Origin: Candidatus Babelota bacterium
Lineage (GTDB): Bacteria; JAGOBX01
DNA length: 9,054 nt
Reading direction: 5' to 3'
NCBI GenBank assembly: GCA_017999075.1
Contig: JAGOBX010000115.1
Location: forward strand, 1-9,054
Position 1 is the stretch's first letter; every line of letters starts with the position of its first letter. The translations under genes were made by a program, and so were the position numbers. The notes beneath the pieces are model-generated. The model made no database searches, was not told where the DNA came from, and was given only the letters and a program-made list of their open reading frames with translations. Positions 1-6,882 of this stretch are shown here, piece after piece.

Positions 1-1873
1 TGTCGTTATATCTATTATAAGTATCATTTGTGATCCAGATTGATTGACGAGGGTCCCAAAAAGCAAACATTTCATTAATTCCGTTCTTGTTTTTGATAGA
101 AGCGACAAGCGGTTCGCGTTTAACAGCTAAACTAACTAGCACAGGCTGATAAGCTGATTTTAAAGATTCATATCCTTTTTTTGGAAGTCTGAAATAATCA
201 ACAACTGACCATGTTATACTTGGCCAGCAGTCGACAAACATAAATTGAAACAGACCTGTTATAGGTTTGTGTTTGGCGCGGCGGTAGTTTTCAATTGCAA
301 ACTTTATTAAATTCGCCTGATATTCCTGGCTGTTTTTTATAAATTCTTCTATATTTGTTCCGATTTGAATTTTGGCGACGTTAAAAGTTTGTTCATATCT
401 GAAATTATGATAACCCCAGAATTCCCAGTCGGGCGGCCAAATTTTGTTTTCTGGAATAAATTTTTTTATACTTGATATAGCCGGTAACGCCTGCGCTCCG
501 AATTCTGTTATCATAGGAGCGCAAGGTAATCCTGCAAATTCAGAATAGTGTCCATAATACCATCCTGGATATGGATGTGTTTCGAGTTCTGATGCCATCT
601 CGATGTGTCGCCAAGCGTCAATACTTTTCAGCGCTGCATATAATATAGGCGTGAGTTTATTTTTATTGCCGCTTGGTTCATTATGACAGCACCAAACTAC
701 TATGCTTGGATGATTCATCAGATAAAATGCCATCTCTCTGATTTGCACAACGGATTTAGCAATAAAATCATTGTCATCGGCATAACTCCATTGCAGCGCG
801 AAATCTTGCCATACAATTATTCCATTTTTATCGCATTCAGAATAAAGTTCTTTTCTGTTAACATGCGCATGAACACGGATAGCGTTCACATTTGCGTTTA
901 ATAATAATTTAATATCTTTTTTGATTTTCTCATTCGTATATTCAGAAAGCCATTGTGTTGGTATGAAATTAACACCGCGGATAAAAATGCGTTTGCCGTT
1001 CAAAAACCACACCCATTCTTTAATTTCGATTTCGCGAATTCCGAATACCTGTGAAAAACTGTCAATTAGTTTTCCGCAGATATACAATTGCATTTCAGCT
1101 TTGTAAAGATGCGGGAATCCATAATCGTGGCACCACCACAATTTCGGATCAGGGATATTGACGCAAAAAACAATCGGGTCTTTTTCACGGGCAAGCGAAA
1201 CCTCGCGCGTTAAAGTTATTTTTTTTTCACTTTTAAAATTTTGAGGTGAAATAATAATCTTGACTTTAACAATCTCGTTTGATGATAATTTCTCAATTTT
1301 AGCGGTAATGAGCAAAGCCGCCTCTTTTTCAGATATAATTTTAGAATTTATCTGAAGCCAGCGGGTTCTTACAACATTTGTTATCATTAAACTCACATTA
1401 TTCCATATGCCTCCAGAATTTTTATCCTGCCCGCGTTTCACATCCCATCCGCCCGGCCTTGTATCGTGTTGTCCGAATATTCCTTTTATAACTTTTTTTT
1501 TATGAGGCCAATAACGGGGCGATTCAAACGGCGAATCAACTCTTACTATTAATTCGTTTTTTTTCTTCAAAAGATGAGTTATATTGAATTTAAAAGGTGA
1601 AAAATAACCTTCGTGTTTTCCAAGATAAACGCCATTTAAAAAAACTTCAGCAATGTAGTCAATGCCTTTAAAACAAAGAAAAATCCGTTCTTGTTTAGAT
1701 GTTTTTACTTTTTTGAATATTTTTCTAAACACAACAAGTCCTGAATGATCGAGTCCTTGTAAATACCAGTTTGAAGGTATCTGCATTTTTTTCCAAGTTT
1801 TTGAATTTTCATAATTTCTGTCAAGCGTATAATCCCAAACGCCGTCAAGTGCAATATATTTTCGTGTATCCAT
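1..1873 (-). CDS. Family 2 glycoside hydrolase, 3' end beyond the window
   Basis: Partial: 624 codons are visible from an ATG at 1873-1871, and the frame is still open at base 1. No signal peptide is seen, so it is probably cytoplasmic. The N-terminal jelly-roll sugar-binding domain (about residues 1-170) begins with the GH2-like 'LDGVWDY' and has 'IPSNWYLQG'. A beta-sandwich domain follows to about 280, then a TIM barrel with 'RGVNFIP' (R299) and 'VWQDFALQW' (354-362). The acid/base motif 'WCCHNEP' places the catalytic glutamate at E399, and 'ITEFGAQ' places the nucleophile at E457, both intact. The WQDF and EFGAQ motifs lean towards beta-mannosidase-like members, but HNEP is closer to beta-galactosidases and glucuronidases, so I leave specificity open. 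It is the last visible gene of the operon, 19 nt after the 599-residue protein, and could hydrolyse an imported or internal glycoside. Family confidence is high; substrate is unknown. Confidence 0.93.
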   Translation of the reverse strand, partial: MDTRKYIALDGVWDYTLDRNYENSKTWKKMQIPSNWYLQGLDHSGLVVFRKIFKKVKTSKQERIFLCFKGIDYIAEVFLNGVYLGKHEGYFSPFKFNITHLLKKKNELIVRVDSPFESPRYWPHKKKVIKGIFGQHDTRPGGWDVKRGQDKNSGGIWNNVSLMITNVVRTRWLQINSKIISEKEAALLITAKIEKLSSNEIVKVKIIISPQNFKSEKKITLTREVSLAREKDPIVFCVNIPDPKLWWCHDYGFPHLYKAEMQLYICGKLIDSFSQVFGIREIEIKEWVWFLNGKRIFIRGVNFIPTQWLSEYTNEKIKKDIKLLLNANVNAIRVHAHVNRKELYSECDKNGIIVWQDFALQWSYADDNDFIAKSVVQIREMAFYLMNHPSIVVWCCHNEPSGNKNKLTPILYAALKSIDAWRHIEMASELETHPYPGWYYGHYSEFAGLPCAPMITEFGAQALPAISSIKKFIPENKIWPPDWEFWGYHNFRYEQTFNVAKIQIGTNIEEFIKNSQEYQANLIKFAIENYRRAKHKPITGLFQFMFVDCWPSITWSVVDYFRLPKKGYESLKSAYQPVLVSLAVKREPLVASIKNKNGINEMFAFWDPRQSIWITNDTYNRYND

Positions 1874-1882
1874 TTGATTTAA

Positions 1883-1886
1883 CTCC
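1883..1886 (-). promoter_or_regulatory. Ribosome binding site of the GH2 gene
   Basis: On the minus strand this reads GGAG, 9 nt before the ATG at 1873. It is the clearest Shine-Dalgarno in the operon and supports that start. The genes at 3692, 5037 and 5830 have no comparable site, so the glycosidase may be translated more independently than its neighbours. Confidence 0.6.
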
Positions 1887-1892
1887 GTTTAT

Positions 1893-3692
1893 TTAGATTT
1901 TTATAACCGCTCGGTCTTTTTTTATTATTGCGGATATAATTGACATAGATTTTAAAAATAAAGTATAATTATTAGTGATTTGATTTGCATTATAATACCT
2001 GAAAACTTCAAACCACGAGTTTAATAATCGAAGTTTGGATTCTTTGAGAGGTTCTAATAAAATTTTCAATAGCATAGTAAGATGAACACGGCATTCAGTG
2101 TTGTCGAGCATTCCTGCAGGATAAGGCGTAAAATTTTTATAGATATTATTATTACCCTTATTTTTATAATAGTTTAGCAACGCTGATTTTATAAGCCATC
2201 GTTTCAAATCGGCCACAAAAGTTTTGTCAGCCGCTGCAACATCATTTCCGGAAATGTTCATCAATTGTTTCAATTTTTTGGATTGATTGTGCGCCATTTT
2301 TAATAAAGGGATATATCTTAATTCTTCTTGAGTTTCACCGTAAATACTTATCAGGCGTGCTGTATCTTCCCCTCTAGTAATTTTATCAAAACAGAATGAG
2401 TTGCCTTGGATTATAGAATTAGCAAGAGAAAATATCAGGCCGCCGCGTGCACTTGGATGCCTTGAGTTTTTTTTATCAATTTTATAGATGTAGTCTATTG
2501 ATTTGCGGTATAAATTGTTTTTCTGATAAAACATATTAAATGATAAGTCTTGTTTATCTGGTGCAACATCAGATAGTGAAATTGATTTTTTGATGGGAAT
2601 ATTTGGATTATATTGATAATATTCACCAGCCTGGATTGTGATGGTTTTACCGTTTTTCAATAAACTGCCTAGTCCGTTTAGTCCGAGTCCCAAAAAAGTT
2701 TCGCCATTATCTTTTAATAATTCGCAGTAATTTTTTTCAATCAGCTGATCTTCATCAATTTCAATAAGTCCGCATAGATTATCAGGATATATTGTAAGGA
2801 TTTCTGCCGCGACAAATAATTCGGAAAAATTTCTGATATTAGGATAACTGCATAAACCTGCTGAATAAATATTTTTAATATAATCTCTCACATCAGTTTC
2901 ACAATTTTCAATTTTAGAAAAGATTAACTCATTAAATATTTTGTCAAAAAAATGTTGCGTTATGTATTTAACGTTTAAATTTTCCAGTCTGCAATTTTTA
3001 TTAATGAGTCCTGATATCCAGTCATAAGCTTCTTTATTAATTTCTTTTTTGGTAGAACCGATTACTACATAAACGGGATATTTAAAATTTTTTGGAAGAC
3101 ATTGATACTTGGAATTCAGAATTTCGTTGAAATTATTTATTGCATCCAGGAAATACAGGTCTTTATAATCAAGGACTCCGGTTTCATCGCTTCTCAAAGG
3201 ATATGGGTGATCAAAATTTAAAGTATTCATATATAAATTACCAAGGGAAGTTTGTTTATAATAATCACCGACATAAACAGGCATTATAATAGCGGAATTA
3301 GCTGGATTAACAGAATTTTCTTTTTGAATTTCTGGCAACTGCAGATTAGTTTTTGTTTTTTCATTTGACATGTAATAGCATCCGCTTAAATATTTTTGCA
3401 GTTCTTCAAGAAAATCTATATTGTTAGAATCAAGTAAATCAATTAGTTTATCTGAATTCATCTGATCAATAAAAACATCTGTTTTTTTAGCAGCTTCAAA
3501 CAAAAAACTCAAAATGGTATTAAAATCAAATATCAATTCAACTGTATTGAAAATGTTATAAAATTCCTGATAATCTGATTTATTTTTGTGATTTTCACTG
3601 TTGAAAAAATCAATAAGCAATTTGTTGATTTTGTCATTTTTATTTATCTTTAGTTTCTTGAAAATCGCGTTTAATAATTTGTTTTTTTTCAT
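1893..3692 (-). CDS. Putative divergent GT-A fold glycosyltransferase, 599 aa
   Basis: I do not recognise a named family. Residues 1-130 are rich in Lys, Asn and Leu and look helical. A nucleotide-sugar-transferase-like core seems to start with the strand 'SAIIMPVY' (133-140). 'YPNIRNFSELFVAAE' (283-297) resembles the RN-containing helix before the DXD strand in GT-A enzymes, and 'LIEIDED' (309-315) looks like the strand ending in the metal-binding acidic motif (D313, D315). 'ARGGLIFSL' (415-423) and 'TRGEDT' (439-444) resemble the acceptor-side Gly-Gly motif and the late acidic motif of processive or inverting GT-A enzymes. The C-terminal 150 residues are helical. No signal peptide or membrane span is evident. 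It starts 13 nt after the glycerate kinase stop, without an obvious ribosome binding site. Context suggests it transfers a sugar to a glycerate-type acceptor, as glucosyl- or mannosyl-phosphoglycerate synthases do, but it is much longer than those (about 300-420 aa). The gene is certain; the GT-A assignment is moderate. Confidence 0.7.
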   Translation of the reverse strand: MKKNKLLNAIFKKLKINKNDKINKLLIDFFNSENHKNKSDYQEFYNIFNTVELIFDFNTILSFLFEAAKKTDVFIDQMNSDKLIDLLDSNNIDFLEELQKYLSGCYYMSNEKTKTNLQLPEIQKENSVNPANSAIIMPVYVGDYYKQTSLGNLYMNTLNFDHPYPLRSDETGVLDYKDLYFLDAINNFNEILNSKYQCLPKNFKYPVYVVIGSTKKEINKEAYDWISGLINKNCRLENLNVKYITQHFFDKIFNELIFSKIENCETDVRDYIKNIYSAGLCSYPNIRNFSELFVAAEILTIYPDNLCGLIEIDEDQLIEKNYCELLKDNGETFLGLGLNGLGSLLKNGKTITIQAGEYYQYNPNIPIKKSISLSDVAPDKQDLSFNMFYQKNNLYRKSIDYIYKIDKKNSRHPSARGGLIFSLANSIIQGNSFCFDKITRGEDTARLISIYGETQEELRYIPLLKMAHNQSKKLKQLMNISGNDVAAADKTFVADLKRWLIKSALLNYYKNKGNNNIYKNFTPYPAGMLDNTECRVHLTMLLKILLEPLKESKLRLLNSWFEVFRYYNANQITNNYTLFLKSMSIISAIIKKDRAVIKI

Positions 3693-3705
3693 TAATTATT
3701 CAGAG

Positions 3706-5037
3706 TTAATATATTAAAAATAATCTTAAGTCCATAACATTGATGCCTGTTGGACCAGTTATAATCAGATCATTCAACTTTTTGAAAAAAGTATAGGAAT
3801 CATTAGAGTTAAGAAATTTTGAAGGATTCAAATTTAGCGATTTGGCGCGTTTGAGTGTTTGATAATCAGCTATTGCTCCTGCAGCGTCAGTAGGTCCGTC
3901 AGTTCCATCAGTGCCTATACTCGCTATTGTAATCCGTTCTTTATTTTGTATATTTAAAACCGCTGCCAGAGTAAATTCTTGATTTCTGCCTCCTTTACCG
4001 TTGCCTTTTAATTTTACTATTGTTTCTCCGCCCGAGATAATACAGGCTGGTTTTTGTAAAGGCTGATTATTATAAAATATTTCTTTGGCTATTGCGTAAT
4101 GAAAATTCGCAGATTCAGTAGTGTCTCCGCATATTTCAGATGAAAGTATTATTGTGTTATAATTTAGGGATTCCGCCTTTTTTTTTGCTGCTGCGAGGGT
4201 TATTTGGTTGTTAATAAGAATAATATTTTCAATTTTTGGATGATAATTGACTGCAGTTTTATTAAAATTTTCAGTAAACAATTTTTTTAATTTTTTATTC
4301 GAAAAAATCTTATTTAATAAATTATATTTTTTGAAAATTGTCAAGCAATCTGAATTTGAAACTTTTGATTGAAACACGGTCGGGCCGCTGGCTATTGTTT
4401 CCAAATCATTGCCTATAACATCAGAAACGATTAAAGACAGGCATTCAGCAGGATAAATATAATTTAAAAGTCCTCCACCTTTAACTTTTGATAAATATTT
4501 GCGTATTGTATTTATTTCTTTGATTTCGGCGCCGCAGGCTAAAAGCATTGCAGTGATTTTCTGTTTATCTTCGAGAGTCACGTTATCTTCAGGATATATC
4601 AGAAGCGAAGAACCTCCTCCTGATAAAAGACAAATGACAAGATCATCTTTATCAGATTTTTTTAAAAATTCTGCAAGTTGTTTTGTATGTTTGATTCCAT
4701 TTTTATCTGGGATAGGATGTCCGGCTTCGACTATTTTTATCTTTTCAGTTTTTCGTGAATGTCCGTATTTTGTTATAACATATCCGGCGGTAATATAATT
4801 TCCTAATATATTTTCCAATGAAACAGCCATAGCAGCGCTTGCTTTGCCGAAACCTATTACATATATATTTTTATATTTATTCAATCCGTATATTTTGCCG
4901 TTAACGCAAAATTGATCTTTCGTAAGATCAATACATTGTTCAAAAACTGATTCAACAGAGCTTTTCTCAATAGCGTAATCAATAATTTTAAATGCGTCTT
5001 TTCGCGTTTTTATTAAGATGTTTGAGTTTTTATACAT
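3706..5037 (-). CDS. Glycerate 2-kinase, MOFRL family
   Basis: It phosphorylates D-glycerate with ATP, giving 2-phosphoglycerate in characterised members of this family, in the cytoplasm. At 443 aa it is full length. Visible motifs are 'IGFGKAS' (61-67, with the candidate catalytic K65), the phosphate-binding loop 'LLSGGGSSLL' (137-146), 'INTIRKYLSKVKGG' (175-188), 'IVSDVIG' (203-209) with 'ASGPT' (216-220), and the C-terminal MOFRL domain: 'ISGGETIV' (334-341), 'GKGGRNQEF' (347-355, R351), 'GTDGTDGPTDAAGA' (375-388) and 'TGPTGINVMDL' (427-437). All family signatures look intact. The ATG at 5037 lies 4 nt after the stop of the phosphatase gene, with only a weak AAGA upstream, so translational coupling is likely. 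Beside a phosphoglycosyl-glycerate-type phosphatase and two transferase-like proteins, it may recycle glycerate released from a glycosylglycerate or supply a phosphorylated acceptor. Other contexts for this family include serine and sugar-acid catabolism, for which I see no neighbours here. Confidence 0.95.
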   Translation of the reverse strand: MYKNSNILIKTRKDAFKIIDYAIEKSSVESVFEQCIDLTKDQFCVNGKIYGLNKYKNIYVIGFGKASAAMAVSLENILGNYITAGYVITKYGHSRKTEKIKIVEAGHPIPDKNGIKHTKQLAEFLKKSDKDDLVICLLSGGGSSLLIYPEDNVTLEDKQKITAMLLACGAEIKEINTIRKYLSKVKGGGLLNYIYPAECLSLIVSDVIGNDLETIASGPTVFQSKVSNSDCLTIFKKYNLLNKIFSNKKLKKLFTENFNKTAVNYHPKIENIILINNQITLAAAKKKAESLNYNTIILSSEICGDTTESANFHYAIAKEIFYNNQPLQKPACIISGGETIVKLKGNGKGGRNQEFTLAAVLNIQNKERITIASIGTDGTDGPTDAAGAIADYQTLKRAKSLNLNPSKFLNSNDSYTFFKKLNDLIITGPTGINVMDLRLFLIY

Positions 5038-5041
5038 AGTC

Positions 5042-5830
5042 TTAAATATTGAATCTTAGTACTGAATTTTTAAAATGCTCCCAGCCGTTAGGTGCTGGTT
5101 CAGGTATTTTAATAATATTTTTTATTTTTATAAGCTTTTCGCAATACTGCATATTTTCATTTATTATTATAAAAGAAACATCAGAATATTTTAACATTTT
5201 ATAATCGTTATCTGAATTGCCAATTGCAAATATGATATTTTTAGAAAATTTTTTTTTTATAAATTTAAGCGCGTGAACTTTATCTGATTTTGCAGAAAGC
5301 GATAGAAATTTTCCTCCGTATTGTATTTGTAAATTATGCATACGAGTAAATTCATTTATTTTTTTTAATTGTTTTTGAGTTCCGTTGAATTTAAAAAGAT
5401 ATGAATACCGCCTGTTTATACTACGCTTTGCGTCAGCAACAGAATAACCGCATAATTTCGAGTATTCTTTTAAAGAAAGGCTTTTAAGGTCGATTAAGCA
5501 ATCTTTGAATTTGTTTTTTATTTCAAGATAAGTATCAAAAAAATCTTCACGAAGACGGCCTAACCGGATATATTCATTATTCCATTTCTTCGTTAGCACC
5601 TGCTGGAATTTATTTGGGAAAAAAATAAAATTTCCATTTTCGCCAATAAATGGGCATACAGTTTTTATTTTAGAATTAAGATAATTGAGTTCTTCGAAAG
5701 TTCTTGAAGAAATAAAAAAAACAATTATATTATTTTTAGTTAATTCGCGGATATATTTATAATTATTGCCTGCATAGTATTTTTCATTCCAGAAAGTGCC
5801 GTCTATATCTGTGAAAATAATCTTATTCAT
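5042..5830 (-). CDS. HAD-IIB phosphatase, mannosyl-3-phosphoglycerate phosphatase type
   Basis: 262 aa, the usual length for this family. Motif I is 'FTDIDGT' (6-12) with nucleophile D8 and acid/base D10. Motif II is 'ISSRT' (40-44), followed by 'GENGNFIF' (63-70), the ENG turn typical of mannosyl-3-phosphoglycerate phosphatases. The C2 cap carries 'ADAKRSINRRYSYLF' (132-146), matching the cap segment where that family has A..A..RE(Y/F)SEP. Motif III is the lysine of 'SDKVHAL' (K184) and motif IV is 'GNSDNDYKML' (204-213). The C-terminal 'APNGWEHF' (246-253) mirrors the GP.GW element of the family. Motif IV has Asn (N205) where GDSxND enzymes have the first Asp, while D209 is kept. The likely reaction is removal of phosphate from a glycosyl-phosphoglycerate, giving the free glycosylglycerate. 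The ATG overlaps the end of the upstream transferase gene by 8 nt (ATGAATAA), with no ribosome binding site, implying coupled translation. Substrate is inferred. Confidence 0.88.
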   Translation of the reverse strand: MNKIIFTDIDGTFWNEKYYAGNNYKYIRELTKNNIIVFFISSRTFEELNYLNSKIKTVCPFIGENGNFIFFPNKFQQVLTKKWNNEYIRLGRLREDFFDTYLEIKNKFKDCLIDLKSLSLKEYSKLCGYSVADAKRSINRRYSYLFKFNGTQKQLKKINEFTRMHNLQIQYGGKFLSLSAKSDKVHALKFIKKKFSKNIIFAIGNSDNDYKMLKYSDVSFIIINENMQYCEKLIKIKNIIKIPEPAPNGWEHFKNSVLRFNI

Positions 5831-6830
5831 ATTGAAAAACCGCTGATTTAAAAGGTTTTAGAATTATTTCAGCGTAATCAATTACCTCCTGATATTCTTC
5901 CTTTGTAAGATCATAAAATGGAGTAAATTGAAATTTGTGTTTTGAAACTGCCTGTTGAAAATTTTTTATCCGATCCCATTCTTCTATAAGCATAGGAAGT
6001 AATTTTAAAAAAGAAGAAAATAAACGTTTATATGAAAGTTTATCGCCGAAAGAATATTGTAAATACCTGGATTCTATCAACTGCCAGAAGCTTGCTGTAG
6101 CTGCGTCAATTTCAATTGCCTTATATTCAAGCGCGGTGCACATTATACCCCACAAAACATGCAATTCGCGTTCCTCCATATTACGTGTGGGCGAGTTAGG
6201 CGCTTTATGCCAGTGGCGCATAAAAGATTTGTCCATTATATAAGCCGAAGGATATCCGTTTCTTAATGCGCGTAAATTGAATTCTGTCCATTCTCCCCAA
6301 AATTTTCGGCGTGCATTAAAACCTCCCAGAATTTTGAATATGCTGGTATAACCGGCAACGCACATACCTTGTATAGGCATATAAAGTAAACCATTTATTT
6401 TTTGTTGAGGAGTATTAGCTCTCGGTTTAAATAAAATATCAGTATTTTCCTGATAAGACGGCAATCCTAAAAAAGCTACTGTTTTATTATAAAAAGCATC
6501 TTCAAAGTCAGAAAAAATATCGCCGTGAATAGTGCAGTCGTCGTCTATGAAAGCCATAAGCGGACTTAATACACAACTCAAAGCAAACTGTCTGCCGCCG
6601 CTAATAGATGTATCCCCATCATTGACAAAAATCTGCGTTTCGAATTTTGAATAATTTCTCGTCAATTTCTTTAAAACATTTATATTTGATTTTGAATTTT
6701 TTTTGTTGCATATTATATTTACGCATAACTCTGTGGATACTGGTATTTTAATAGATTCTATAGAATCCAGAAGTTTAGTTATGTATTCGAAACGCTCGGG
6801 AATTGTTAAAATTGATAAAGTCCAATGCAT
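5823..6830 (-). CDS. GT-A fold (GT2-like) glycosyltransferase, 335 aa
   Basis: The N-terminal 'LSILTIPERFEYITKLLDSI' (5-24) is the opening strand and helix of a GT2-like nucleotide-sugar-binding domain. 'SGGRQFAL' (77-84) corresponds to the G..RN segment before the DXD strand, and 'MAFIDDDC' (92-99) supplies the metal-binding DDD at 96-98. 'LGGFNARRKFWGEWTEFNLR' (168-187) is the GGF...ED.(D/E)L.xR acceptor-side motif; its usual ED pair reads E180-W181 here, with E183 nearby. 'RHWH' (205-208) is placed like the late metal-coordinating His of GT-A enzymes. No membrane span, so it is probably soluble. Spacing to the upstream M20-like gene is 52 nt, and its stop overlaps the phosphatase start. 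A weak AAGG lies upstream of the ATG at 6830. It presumably transfers a sugar in the same pathway as the phosphatase and kinase; donor and acceptor are not determinable. The opening 'SILTIPERFEYI' recalls transferases that build surface glycans, an alternative role. Confidence 0.88.
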   Translation of the reverse strand: MHWTLSILTIPERFEYITKLLDSIESIKIPVSTELCVNIICNKKNSKSNINVLKKLTRNYSKFETQIFVNDGDTSISGGRQFALSCVLSPLMAFIDDDCTIHGDIFSDFEDAFYNKTVAFLGLPSYQENTDILFKPRANTPQQKINGLLYMPIQGMCVAGYTSIFKILGGFNARRKFWGEWTEFNLRALRNGYPSAYIMDKSFMRHWHKAPNSPTRNMEERELHVLWGIMCTALEYKAIEIDAATASFWQLIESRYLQYSFGDKLSYKRLFSSFLKLLPMLIEEWDRIKNFQQAVSKHKFQFTPFYDLTKEEYQEVIDYAEIILKPFKSAVFQYE

Positions 6831-6882
6831 AATTTATTTACCTTTTTTTTGACAAATTCAATTGCCTCAATAACAACAACAA

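Noticed and set aside
683-901. 72-codon plus-strand ORF
   Set aside because: Lies antisense inside the GH2 catalytic domain, has no family motif or ribosome binding site; shadow of the real gene.
921-1106. 61-codon plus-strand ORF
   Set aside because: Antisense to the start of the GH2 barrel; the minus-strand frame carries clear family motifs.
4499-4798. 99-codon plus-strand ORF
   Set aside because: Antisense to the phosphate-binding region of the glycerate kinase, which is conserved and complete.
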